From Flavobacterium sp. UBA6195 (lineage in GTDB: Bacteria; Bacteroidota; Bacteroidia; Flavobacteriales; Flavobacteriaceae): 37,769 nucleotides of DNA. A model generated the notes under the pieces. It made no database searches and was not told where the DNA came from. It saw nothing but the letters and a program-made list of their open reading frames with translations. Location of the stretch: positions 1-37,769 of the forward strand of contig NZ_DITB01000040.1 of NCBI RefSeq assembly GCF_002422095.1. The letters run 5' to 3'. The position numbers and the translations under genes were made by a program. Positions 1 through 7,816 of this stretch are shown in pieces; position 1 is the first letter of the stretch; each line of letters opens with the position of its first letter.

Positions 1-241
1 CCAATTTAGTTTGAAGACGTACACCATACACTTGTCTGTTTTGTCCTTGATGGAACATTGTACAAACTGGTCCTAGGTCGTTGCTACAAGTTACTTGTAC
101 TTGACATGGTGATGGAGCGTCTACCCATCCTACTTCAAGTGCTAAGTTTTTGCTCTCTGTTTTTTGAGAAGCAAAAGCTCCAAAAATTGCTAATGCGAAA
201 ACAGCAATTGGTAAACCGAATTTTAAAAATCTAGTTCTCAT
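1..241 (-). CDS. DUF6520-like small secreted or membrane peptide (3' end beyond window)
   Basis: Reading the minus strand from an ATG at 241 gives an open frame that runs off the window edge with 80 codons visible. It starts MRTRFLKFGLPIAVFALAIF, a short basic N-terminus followed by a hydrophobic stretch (about residues 6-24) ending in FASQ, as in a signal peptide. The mature part has three cysteines (PCQ, TCS, VCT). This resembles the DUF6520 peptides common in Flavobacteriaceae, whose function is unknown. It lies 24 nt downstream of the MauE-like gene on the same strand, so the two are probably co-transcribed. The family call is from memory of the N-terminal pattern and cysteine spacing; the C-terminus is not visible. 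Confidence 0.7.
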   Translation of the reverse strand, partial: MRTRFLKFGLPIAVFALAIFGAFASQKTESKNLALEVGWVDAPSPCQVQVTCSNDLGPVCTMFHQGQNRQVYGVRLQTKL

Positions 242-265
242 AATGTAAAAATTTATAGTTGTGAT

Positions 266-1795
266 CTACTCTGTTACAGGTTTTCGATCTTTCCCTGATA
301 CTGGCCACGTATTTTTTGAATTTTCAAATTGAAAATAGTTTGATTTAAGTTTGCGTACTACTAAGTAGCTGTTTGTAATTCCAATTATTAGGTTATTGTA
401 AATTTTGAATGATTTGATTTCTTCGTTGTTATGATGATAGAAGTAAAAGCTAAATTCATAAGTATTGTTTTCTATGTTGTATACATCTATTATACTGGCT
501 TGTTTTGCTATTACTTCAGATTCGTATTTCCCAAGTCTGTTGGATTTTATGAAAATATATTTTCCTGCAGTTGTGGCATATTTATTTATCGTGATAGGTT
601 GTTGTGCTAATTTTTTTTCTGTATAACCTTTTGTATATGCAAATTCCAAAGGAGATTGACTTAGTGTGTCGATTGTTTTTACTCTTTTTATTAAGTTTAA
701 TTTATTATCGGTTATTATGGTTTGGTTTCGATAATAGTAACTATATATTATGAAATTAAATTGTTCATTATACAATAACATGCCGTCAGTGTCAAAAACT
801 CCGTCGACTTTCTTTTGTAAAATATTTGTTGAGGTATTATTTTCTTTACCAATTATTTGAAGTTCGTGCTCTGAAGTTTTAGCGTTATTTTGTCGGACAA
901 TAAAAACATCTTGCTTAATAGGTTCCAAAAGAGAGAATTTTGCATCTGGTTTTTCTTTTGTTGTAGTTTCCCATGTTGAAAGATTTCCTTTGAATATAAT
1001 AGGAATTGAACCATCCACAAGATAGAAGTGAGGTGCTTTAATTTTTAATTGAACAGCACTGAAAAGATATTTTTTTGAATCTTTCATTTTTATTCTTCTG
1101 ACTATTTTATCTTCAAGTGTTGTGTCAATCTCTACTATATGAAGTGGGGCAGTAGTATTTCCAAGAATTATTTTTCCTTCATTAAAACCCGCAATATAAT
1201 ATGAATTGTATCCTAAAGGAATTGCTTTACTATCTGAAATTGGATGATGGGGATATCTTCTTATAAAAGCATTATTTCTATGCATTTCATTTTCTGATAG
1301 GTTGTATAGAATTACAACAGATACAATACTAAAAACACTTATACTAGTTAGCTTAATTAATTGTTCTTTTAAAGTAAATTTTAGATGTGTATCGAGAATA
1401 ATACCTATACCTCCAATTACAACAAATGTAAAATTAAAAAAGAGATGTTCATTCCAATTCATCTGTGATATAATTCCACCACATGAACAGGGAATGAAAT
1501 CACTAAAGTTCAATATGATGATTATATATGATGAAAACATAATCATTAATCCGAAAGCTAAAAATAAACCTATGTATCTGATTTTAGGTATTAGTAATAT
1601 CAATGAAATGATAATTTCTGCTGCAGGTATTAAAACAGCAACCCAATTAGCATATGCACTTAAAAGCGGTGATTGCCCCAGTTGAACTAGAAAAGTTTCA
1701 AAATCAATTATTTTACTGATAGCAGTATATGTGAATAAAAAAATATACAGATAGCTTATAAAGATAATGATGTTAGATTTCAGTTTATTTTTCAT
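266..1795 (-). CDS. MauE/DoxX-type membrane protein with large C-terminal extracytoplasmic domain
   Basis: The 509-residue protein has an N-terminal block of four to five membrane segments (about residues 9-27, 47-69, 73-95, 115-136 and 146-165). Between the third and fourth is a PCSCGG motif at 102-107, a cysteine pair typical of MauE/DoxX redox-associated membrane proteins. Residues about 170-509 have no membrane segment and look beta-rich, perhaps a propeller-like domain, but I recognise no family there. MauE relatives are linked to disulfide handling during maturation of periplasmic proteins. A redox role for the cysteine-bearing DUF6520-like neighbour is possible but is only inference. 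The AraC-type regulator lies directly upstream on the same strand (93 nt gap). Confidence 0.75.
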   Translation of the reverse strand: MKNKLKSNIIIFISYLYIFLFTYTAISKIIDFETFLVQLGQSPLLSAYANWVAVLIPAAEIIISLILLIPKIRYIGLFLAFGLMIMFSSYIIIILNFSDFIPCSCGGIISQMNWNEHLFFNFTFVVIGGIGIILDTHLKFTLKEQLIKLTSISVFSIVSVVILYNLSENEMHRNNAFIRRYPHHPISDSKAIPLGYNSYYIAGFNEGKIILGNTTAPLHIVEIDTTLEDKIVRRIKMKDSKKYLFSAVQLKIKAPHFYLVDGSIPIIFKGNLSTWETTTKEKPDAKFSLLEPIKQDVFIVRQNNAKTSEHELQIIGKENNTSTNILQKKVDGVFDTDGMLLYNEQFNFIIYSYYYRNQTIITDNKLNLIKRVKTIDTLSQSPLEFAYTKGYTEKKLAQQPITINKYATTAGKYIFIKSNRLGKYESEVIAKQASIIDVYNIENNTYEFSFYFYHHNNEEIKSFKIYNNLIIGITNSYLVVRKLKSNYFQFENSKNTWPVSGKDRKPVTE

Positions 1796-1887
1796 GGTTG
1801 CTTTTTTTGTGTTGTAAAGTTTTGAAAAATAAACTATTAGCTATTATCACATCGGGATTTTGACTGGTTAAAAAAGTAGAAGAGGTA

Positions 1888-2772
1888 TTAGAAATCTCTT
1901 TTAAGCGCACTTGGCGGGTAGTTATATTTTTTTTTGAATGCTTTTGAAAAGTTGTTATAATCATTAAATCCACAGATGAAAGCTATTTCTTTTATAGGAA
2001 TTTCTGTTTTTTGAATAAGGTATGTAGCCCTTTTTAGACGTTCATCGGTGTAAAATTTATAAATACTTGTATTAAATTTATTTCTAAAATCTTCTTTTAG
2101 TTTGAAATCGTTAGTCCCAAATTTCTTGGCTAATTCCTTAATTGATGGTAGTGGTTCTTCGAGGTTATTTAGAATGTAATCGTAAACGTTTTGGACAATT
2201 GATACATTTTCGGTTTTCTTTAGAGTGTTTATTGGGATTCTGTATGTGTAGTCTTGGAGGTCGGTTGTTATACCTGAAACAATTATTTTGTCACAGTTTA
2301 TAAGTGATGAAACATTGAAATAAGAAGGATAAATTTGATTGTTTTTATCTAATAAATTTAATAGAACTACTGTATTAATATTGTTTGTATTTGTTTTTTC
2401 AAACTTGATTACTTCCCAATCCTTTGCCGACTTTTGTGTCATAATTCTGGAGATAGGTTTTTTTAAAAGGTCCTCAGGATTGTAACTAAGAGTCGTTAAA
2501 ACACTTGGAGAGTAGCTTAAAATGATTAAATTTTCATCTAAAATAAAAGTGTGCTGTACTAAATTTTGATACGTAAATTGAGGAATAACATGTCCGACTT
2601 TTAGAATAGTTTCTTTGATGTTACTTGCGATTTGATTCAGCTTAAGAGCGATTTGATCAATTTCATCTTCTTCATCTAAATTAGCAATTTGAAACTGAAG
2701 ATTTCCAGAAGCCATTTCAAATAGCATTTGGTATATTTTTCTAATTCGTTCTTGCTTATTTTGTTCTGACAT
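1888..2772 (-). CDS. AraC-family transcriptional regulator with PAS-like sensor domain
   Basis: The protein has 294 residues from the ATG at 2772. The open frame extends 16 codons further upstream, but a promoter -7 element (2790-2797) sits inside that extension, so the downstream start is preferred. The N-terminal half contains a PAS-like region (QHTFILDENLIILSYSPSV, then a Y-NPEDLLKKPI segment), suggesting a small-molecule or redox sensor. The last 100 residues form a classical AraC double helix-turn-helix, with IKELAKKFG in the first motif and IAFICGFNDYNNFSKAFKKK in the second. It lies upstream of, and in line with, the MauE-like and DUF6520-like genes, so it may control them. The ligand is unknown. 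Confidence 0.88.
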   Translation of the reverse strand: MSEQNKQERIRKIYQMLFEMASGNLQFQIANLDEEDEIDQIALKLNQIASNIKETILKVGHVIPQFTYQNLVQHTFILDENLIILSYSPSVLTTLSYNPEDLLKKPISRIMTQKSAKDWEVIKFEKTNTNNINTVVLLNLLDKNNQIYPSYFNVSSLINCDKIIVSGITTDLQDYTYRIPINTLKKTENVSIVQNVYDYILNNLEEPLPSIKELAKKFGTNDFKLKEDFRNKFNTSIYKFYTDERLKRATYLIQKTEIPIKEIAFICGFNDYNNFSKAFKKKYNYPPSALKRDF

Positions 2773-2789
2773 GATGTGTTTTTCTGCAA

Positions 2790-2821
2790 CAAAACTATAT
2801 AAGCTTTTAAAAGGAATCAAA
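2790..2821 (-). promoter_or_regulatory. Bacteroidota-type promoter of the AraC regulator gene
   Basis: On the minus strand a TTTG (2821-2818) is followed after 20 nt by TAGTTTTG (2797-2790). This matches the Bacteroidota consensus TTTG-N17..23-TAnnTTTG. The ATG at 2772 lies 17 nt past the -7 element. A long inverted repeat abuts the -33 box. Confidence 0.65.
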
Positions 2822-2823
2822 TA

Positions 2824-2857
2824 GTTTAGTATTCAATTCTTGAATTGAATACTAAAC
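2824..2857. repeat. Perfect 16-bp inverted repeat (possible operator or integrase terminator)
   Basis: The arms GTTTAGTATTCAATTC (2824-2839) and its exact complement (2842-2857) flank a TT loop. It sits between the end of the integrase gene (2881) and the -33 box of the AraC gene (2818-2821). It could act as a terminator for the integrase, but it is AT-rich and has only a weak T-run on the minus strand. Its position just upstream of -33 also suits a regulator-binding site. Confidence 0.7.
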
Positions 2858-2880
2858 ATATTGGAATGTTATTGAATGAA

Positions 2881-4116
2881 TTAGGAGCTTTTTAATTTTA
2901 ATTTATTCGAAAATTTATCTTTTAAAATTTTCATATCTTCACTTACTTTTCTGTCCAATACTTTTGCATAATGTTGAGTGGTTCTCAAATTTTTATGACC
3001 AAGCATTTTGCTGACACTTTCTATAGGAACTCCATTAGTAAGTGTTACCGTAGTAGCGAATGTATGTCGGGCAATATGAAAAGTTAGCTCTTTATCAATT
3101 TCACAAATATCTGCTAGTTCTTTGAGATATGCATTCATTTTTTGATTTGATAAAATAGGTATGAGTCGATTTTCGTTGATACATAATGGATGATTTTCGT
3201 ATTTGTCGATTATCATTTGAGTAATTGGGAGTATTGGAATTTTGGATGCTGATTCTGTCTTTTGTCTGTGAGTTGAAATCCATTTTTCACCATCTATGCC
3301 AATTACAATATTAGATTTTGTTAAATTGAAGACATCAATGTACGCAAGTCCAGTGAAACATGAGAATATAAACATATCGCGAACTAACTCTAATCGTTTT
3401 ATTTTAAATTCTTTATTAAGCAAAGATTCAATTTCATCTTCTGATAAATAAGTTCTTTCAATTTCTTTTACTTTACCTTTATAATTTAAGAAAGGGTCTT
3501 TTTCAATCCAACCATTTACATAACACTGCTTAACTATTTTGCCAAAGTTTCTAATGTATTTTATGGTTGAATTATTATTGCAGTTTTTAGTGTTTCTCAA
3601 GTAGAAATCAAAATCGTTGATGAAAGCAATATCTACTTGTTTTATAGAAATATCATTAAGGTTATATTGATATTTTAAAAAATCTTTAGTGTGGCTTAAC
3701 GCTGTTTCATACTTCTTATAAGTGTTTATTGCGAATTCTTTTCCAATTAGTTCTTTCATTCGTTTGTTATGGTCTTCAAAAATAACCATTAGTTTACGCT
3801 GTCTTTCCTCAACTCCTAAGAATTTATTTTTGAATGTTTGAGCATTAATTTCCAAGTTATTGTTTACCATCCATTTTTCAGTTTCATAGACTTTGTTTCT
3901 GAGAATATCAAGATAACTATTTATTAGTCTGGTCTCTTCTGAACTGCCTTTTATTTTACCTGCAGAAGGTAACCATTTTGATTTTTCACTGTATTTGCCT
4001 GTTGTGATTTCTAATCTTTCACCATTAATAGTGATTCTTAAATAAATAGGTACTAAGCCATTTTTTAGGGCTCTAGAGCTCTTAGCATGAAATAGGATTG
4101 AAATTTTGTTTGACAT
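2881..4116 (-). CDS. Tyrosine recombinase / integrase (Bacteroidota mobile-element type)
   Basis: The protein has 411 residues from the ATG at 4116, which gives the usual MSNKISILFHAK start; a further ATG lies upstream at 4179. It has an arm-binding N-terminus (NGLVPIYLRITINGERLEIT), a SAM-like core-binding domain and a C-terminal catalytic domain. HIARHTFAT supplies the H-x-x-R pair, LGHKNLRTTQHYAKV the second histidine and the nucleophilic tyrosine. The usual first arginine is absent: the motif reads CFTGLAYIDV. Such loss is known in the Bacteroides IntDOT family. The gene lies 251 nt beyond the 3' end of ssrA, a common target of these enzymes, which suggests integration of an island there. 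Confidence 0.9.
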   Translation of the reverse strand: MSNKISILFHAKSSRALKNGLVPIYLRITINGERLEITTGKYSEKSKWLPSAGKIKGSSEETRLINSYLDILRNKVYETEKWMVNNNLEINAQTFKNKFLGVEERQRKLMVIFEDHNKRMKELIGKEFAINTYKKYETALSHTKDFLKYQYNLNDISIKQVDIAFINDFDFYLRNTKNCNNNSTIKYIRNFGKIVKQCYVNGWIEKDPFLNYKGKVKEIERTYLSEDEIESLLNKEFKIKRLELVRDMFIFSCFTGLAYIDVFNLTKSNIVIGIDGEKWISTHRQKTESASKIPILPITQMIIDKYENHPLCINENRLIPILSNQKMNAYLKELADICEIDKELTFHIARHTFATTVTLTNGVPIESVSKMLGHKNLRTTQHYAKVLDRKVSEDMKILKDKFSNKLKLKSS

Positions 4117-4309
4117 GATGTGGTGACTTTGATGTTTACTAAAATTATGTTTTGATTTAGAAACATACAAGATGTTCATTTTTTGAACTACCTTTATTCA
4201 TAGGCTTTATGGAAGAAATAGGGGACATTTTTTTACATTTTATTTTGTCCCCGAATTTGCACCCTAATGCTTTATGATTTAATGCTATTTTTTGATAGTA
4301 TGTAAAACG

Positions 4310-4345
4310 AAAAAGCCCATAAATCCTAAGATTTATGGGCTTTTA
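4310..4345 (-). terminator. Rho-independent terminator downstream of ssrA
   Basis: A 15-bp perfect stem (AAAAGCCCATAAATC at 4311-4325 paired with 4330-4344) has a CTAA loop and is followed by T-rich sequence on the minus strand. It lies 23 nt past the tmRNA CCA end. The flanking A and T runs mean it could work in both directions. Confidence 0.85.
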
Positions 4346-4367
4346 GTTTACTTTGAAAAGTAATAAG

Positions 4368-4762
4368 TGGAGTCGCCGAGAATCGAACTCGGGTCCAAAC
4401 AAGCAATCAAATAGCTTTCTACACGCTTAGTTTCATTTTAGGTTTTCGACAAAGAGCAAGGCTAGAAACTGCCACTCTTTGCTTAGCTCTGTCAGTGTCA
4501 GAACGGATTTAAAGCATTACCGTTCCTAGGTCTACTTTTACGGTTCCCCTTAACCAACCGCCATAAACCAAGGCTTTTGAGGAGAATCTAGCTTTCCTAC
4601 CTGGTAGGAACTAGGCAAATCTTACTATAATTCAGATTAAGCAGCTAAAGCGTAATTATTTTCGCCGTTTATAAGTTCGTACATTTGGATTTACGAGCTA
4701 AACATACAACGCTCGACGTGCTTACTAATCAATTCCACTCGCTGTCAAAACCAGTCGACCCC
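4368..4762 (-). ncRNA. ssrA: tmRNA (ssrA)
   Basis: On the minus strand the gene starts GGGGTCGACTGGTTTTGACA (4762-4743) and ends with a tRNA-like T-arm and acceptor, GTTCGATTCTCGGCGACTCC plus A (4388-4368), with the CCA encoded. The mRNA-like part encodes the tag GENNYALAA followed by TAA (4666-4637), close to the GETNYALAA tag of Bacteroides. Length is 395 nt, typical for a one-piece tmRNA. It rescues stalled ribosomes with SmpB and marks the products for proteolysis. A tyrosine recombinase gene lies just past its 3' end. Confidence 0.96.
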
Positions 4763-4860
4763 AATTTCTGAGTATTCAGTTGCAGTTTTTAGTTTGCAGA
4801 CCTTTACTATTAATCAAAAAGTGAGCCAAAAATACTACCATTTTTTCAATTAAAAAAGAG

Positions 4861-4892
4861 TTTGTATAAAGTCTAGTAAAATGTTATATTTG
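4861..4892 (+). promoter_or_regulatory. Promoter of the saccharopine-dehydrogenase-like gene
   Basis: TTTG (4861-4864), 20 nt, then TATATTTG (4885-4892) is a full match to the Bacteroidota -33/-7 consensus. The ATG at 4931 follows after 38 nt. Confidence 0.7.
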
Positions 4893-4930
4893 TAACATTA
4901 ATACAACAATTGGTTACAATATAAAATAAT

Positions 4931-6154
4931 ATGAAATTCGGAATCATTAAAGAACGAAAAAATCCACCTGATAGAAGAGTTGTTTTTACTCCTGAAGAGT
5001 TGGTTCGATTACAATCTGCTCATCCTGAAGCTCAAATAAAAGTAGAAAGTTCGGATATTCGAATTTTTTCTGATGAACAATATAGTAATTTAGGACTTAA
5101 TGTCACTACTGAAATGACCGATTGTGATGTGCTTTTTGGCGTTAAAGAAGTGCCTATTGATGCTTTAATACCAAATAAAAAGTATTTTTTCTTTTCGCAT
5201 ACAATAAAAAAACAGCCTTACAACCGAAAATTATTACAAGCTATTTTAGACAAAAACATCGAATTGTATGACCATGAAACAATTGTAGATGCTACGAATC
5301 ATCGATTAATTGGATTTGGTCGTTATGCTGGTTTAGTTGGCGCTTATAACGGTTTCAGAGGATTTGGAATCAAATATGATTTGTTTACTTTGCCAAAAGC
5401 CGAAACCTTAAGTGGTAAAGAAGATTTAATTGCTCGTTTAAAACGTCAAATCCTCCCAAACATCAAGATTGTACTTACTGGTCATGGAAAAGTAGGAATG
5501 GGAGCAAAAGAAATTTTAGACGGAATTAAAATCAAACAGGTAAGCGTTGACGACTTTTTGAATAAAAAATACACGGAACCTGTATATACACAAATTGACG
5601 TTTTAGATTACAACAAACGCAAAGATGGTCAGGTTTTAGATAATAACGATTTCTATAAAAATCCACAAGATTACGTTTCTCATTTCGAACGTTTTACCAA
5701 AGTTGCCGATATGTTTATTGCAGGTCACTTCCACGGAAATGGTTCGCCTGATATTTTAACTCGTGATATGCTTCGTGCCGCTGATAATAAAATTCAAGTA
5801 GTGGCCGATATTTCATGTGATGTAGATGGTCCTGTAGCTTGTACCCTAAAAGCATCTACTATTGCAGAGCCTTTCTTTGGCTATTTGCCTAGTGAACATA
5901 AAGAAGTGCCTTATACACATCCTGCTTCAATAATGGTAATGTCAGTTGATAATTTACCTTGTGAATTGCCAAAAGACGCTAGTGAAGGTTTTGGCGAAAT
6001 GTTTATGAAACACGTTATTCCTGCTTTTTTTAATGGTGATAAAGACGGAATTTTACAAAGAGCAAAAATTACCGAAAACGGACAATTAACAGAACGATTT
6101 AAGTATTTACAAGATTATGTAGAAGAAAAGCAAGACGTTCTTCTAGCCAAATAA
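4931..6154 (+). CDS. Saccharopine dehydrogenase (lysine-forming, LYS1-like) family NAD(P)-dependent oxidoreductase
   Basis: The 407-residue protein belongs to the AlaDH/PNT superfamily and fits fungal Lys1 better than alanine dehydrogenase. The segment GVKEVP...FFFSHTIKKQ aligns by eye with the Lys1 stretch that carries its catalytic lysine and histidine, and both residues are present. A Rossmann glycine motif follows (GHGKVGMGAKEIL, about residues 184-196). Later conserved segments include ISCDVDGPVACT. Lys1 interconverts saccharopine and lysine plus 2-oxoglutarate. Whether that is the reaction here is uncertain because bacterial relatives are poorly characterised. It has its own promoter and a terminator, so it is probably monocistronic. 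Confidence 0.8.
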   Translation: MKFGIIKERKNPPDRRVVFTPEELVRLQSAHPEAQIKVESSDIRIFSDEQYSNLGLNVTTEMTDCDVLFGVKEVPIDALIPNKKYFFFSHTIKKQPYNRKLLQAILDKNIELYDHETIVDATNHRLIGFGRYAGLVGAYNGFRGFGIKYDLFTLPKAETLSGKEDLIARLKRQILPNIKIVLTGHGKVGMGAKEILDGIKIKQVSVDDFLNKKYTEPVYTQIDVLDYNKRKDGQVLDNNDFYKNPQDYVSHFERFTKVADMFIAGHFHGNGSPDILTRDMLRAADNKIQVVADISCDVDGPVACTLKASTIAEPFFGYLPSEHKEVPYTHPASIMVMSVDNLPCELPKDASEGFGEMFMKHVIPAFFNGDKDGILQRAKITENGQLTERFKYLQDYVEEKQDVLLAK

Positions 6155-6159
6155 ATTTA

Positions 6160-6185
6160 AGCCCGATTTTACATCGGGTTTTTTA
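6160..6185 (+). terminator. Rho-independent terminator after the LYS1-like gene
   Basis: The stem AGCCCGAT / ATCGGGTT with a short TTTAC loop is followed by TTTT, 6 nt past the stop codon at 6154. Confidence 0.8.
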
Positions 6186-6191
6186 TTGAAG

Positions 6192-6205
6192 CGAAAACGT
6201 TTTCG
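6192..6205. promoter_or_regulatory. LacI-family-type operator upstream of the sugar permease
   Basis: CGAAAACGTTTTCG is a perfect 14-bp palindrome with the central CG step and AAAC/GTTT arms typical of LacI/GalR-family operators. It sits 112 nt upstream of the permease ATG at 6318, after the previous gene's terminator. No LacI-type gene is present in the window, so the regulator would be encoded elsewhere. Confidence 0.6.
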
Positions 6206-6317
6206 TTAATAAAAATATTCAGTTTGTTTTTAAACGAAAGATGAATAACACTATATTTAACAAATATAAATTGAATTTATTCAAACTTTAATCAAACAAC
6301 AAAAAACAAACTAAATT

Positions 6318-7754
6318 ATGCAAGTAAATCAAGTTAAGACGAATTGGGCACAATTCATACCACTAGTAACAGTCTTCTTTTTTTGGGGATTTGTTGCTGC
6401 AAGTAACGATATATTAATTCCAGTTTTTAAAGAAGCTTTTGATTTAACTCAAGGACAAAGTCAATTAGTTTCTGTTGCTTTTTATGTAGCTTATACAGTA
6501 GGGTCAATTATTTATATGATAATTTCCTATATTACAAAAGGTGATGTGATTAATCGAATTGGTTACAAAAATTCATTAGCATTAGGTTTAATAATTTCGG
6601 CATTAGGAACATTGTTATTTTATCCTGCTGCAAATTCAGGTTCATTTCCTTTAATGTTATCTGGTTTGTTTACAGTAGGTTTAGGTTTTTCACTTCAACA
6701 AACAGTTGCAAATCCATTAGCTATTGCATTAGGTCCAATTAATACAGGTTCTCAACGTTTAACCTTGGCTGGAGGTATTAATAATTTAGGAACAACAATT
6801 GGCCCATTGATTGTAAGTTTTGCCATTTTTGGTTCGGCTTCTTCAGGTGCTACAAATTTAGATATTGAGAGTGTTAAAATTCCTTATTTAATATTAGGTG
6901 TTGCCTTTTTATTAGTTGCTATTTTTCTTAAGTTTTCTTCATTACCAGATAAACCAGAAGCTGTTGTTGAATCTGATGATTCTATTTCTAATGATAGAGG
7001 TCACGCTTTAAAATATCCGCAATTAATTTTAGGAATGATTGCCATATTTGTTTATGTAGGAGTGGAAGTATCTACAGCAAGTAATTTGCCAGCATACATG
7101 GAAAAAGATTTAGGTTTTCTAACGAAAGATATTGCGCCATATATTTCATTGTACTGGGCTAGTTTAATGATTGGAAGATGGACGGGAGCAGTAGAAGCTT
7201 TTACTGATAAAATGGATTTACAGAAAATATTACGATTCATTGCGCCTTATTTAGCTTTTGGAGTATTTTTATTAGTTAATGCTATTGCTAAACATGATTT
7301 AACGCCTTTTTATGTTTATGCTTTAATTATTTTAGTACTTATTGGTGCTGATATGGCTAGTAAAGGAAATCCAGCACGAATGCTGTTGATTTTCTCAGGT
7401 TTGGGAATTCTAGCTCTATTAATTGGTATGGCAACCACTGGAATGACTAGCGTTTATGCTTTTACTTCAGTAGGTTTATTTTGTAGTACTTTGTGGCCGT
7501 GTATTTTTACTTTAGCGGTTAGTGGATTAGGTAAAAATACAAGTCAAGGAAGCAGTTTCTTAATTATGATGATAATGGGTGGCGGTATTGTGAGTTGGTT
7601 ACAAGGAGTTGTAGCAGATGAAACTACTATTCATGCGAGTTATATTGTTGGAGTACTTTGTTTTGCTTATTTAGCATTCTATGCTTGGAAAGTAAAAGGA
7701 ATATTAAAAGATCAAGGTATTAGTTTTGAAAGTAAAATTTCAGGCGGACATTAA
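6318..7754 (+). CDS. FucP/FHS-type sugar MFS transporter
   Basis: The 478-residue, strongly hydrophobic protein has about 12 or more membrane segments. The N-terminal signature FFFWGFVAASNDILIPVFKE matches the FHS family (E. coli FucP and glucose/galactose or GlcNAc permeases), which are proton symporters in the inner membrane. The stretch LQQTVANPLAIALGP is also typical. The exact sugar cannot be told from sequence. The length is somewhat above that of FucP, partly from an extended central loop (about residues 207-235). A LacI-type operator upstream suggests induction by a sugar, and a bidirectional terminator follows. Confidence 0.9.
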   Translation: MQVNQVKTNWAQFIPLVTVFFFWGFVAASNDILIPVFKEAFDLTQGQSQLVSVAFYVAYTVGSIIYMIISYITKGDVINRIGYKNSLALGLIISALGTLLFYPAANSGSFPLMLSGLFTVGLGFSLQQTVANPLAIALGPINTGSQRLTLAGGINNLGTTIGPLIVSFAIFGSASSGATNLDIESVKIPYLILGVAFLLVAIFLKFSSLPDKPEAVVESDDSISNDRGHALKYPQLILGMIAIFVYVGVEVSTASNLPAYMEKDLGFLTKDIAPYISLYWASLMIGRWTGAVEAFTDKMDLQKILRFIAPYLAFGVFLLVNAIAKHDLTPFYVYALIILVLIGADMASKGNPARMLLIFSGLGILALLIGMATTGMTSVYAFTSVGLFCSTLWPCIFTLAVSGLGKNTSQGSSFLIMMIMGGGIVSWLQGVVADETTIHASYIVGVLCFAYLAFYAWKVKGILKDQGISFESKISGGH

Positions 7755-7773
7755 TATTTAAATGCTAAAAGTA

Positions 7774-7812
7774 AAACCTCCGATTGAAAATTCTCAGTCG
7801 GAGGTTTTTTTT
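7774..7812 (+). terminator. Bidirectional terminator between the permease and creD
   Basis: AAACCTCCGA pairs with TCGGAGGTTT across a 14-nt loop and is followed by a long T-run. A-runs on the other side and the convergent creD stop at 7817 fit use from both directions. Confidence 0.82.
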
Positions 7813-7816
7813 ATTA

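Noticed and set aside
1302..1685. 127-codon + strand frame within the MauE-like gene
   Set aside because: It is the antisense of the membrane-segment region, whose protein match on the minus strand is clear.
1785..1973. 62-codon minus-strand frame between the MauE-like and AraC genes
   Set aside because: It overlaps the 3' end of the AraC gene in another frame and carries no recognisable domain.
4117..4179. Start of the integrase at the upstream ATG (4179)
   Set aside because: The 21 added residues do not resemble the family N-terminus, which begins at MSNKISILFHAK.
4931..6154. Alanine dehydrogenase
   Set aside because: The fold is shared, but the GVKE and FSHTIKKQ segments and overall length fit the Lys1 branch better.
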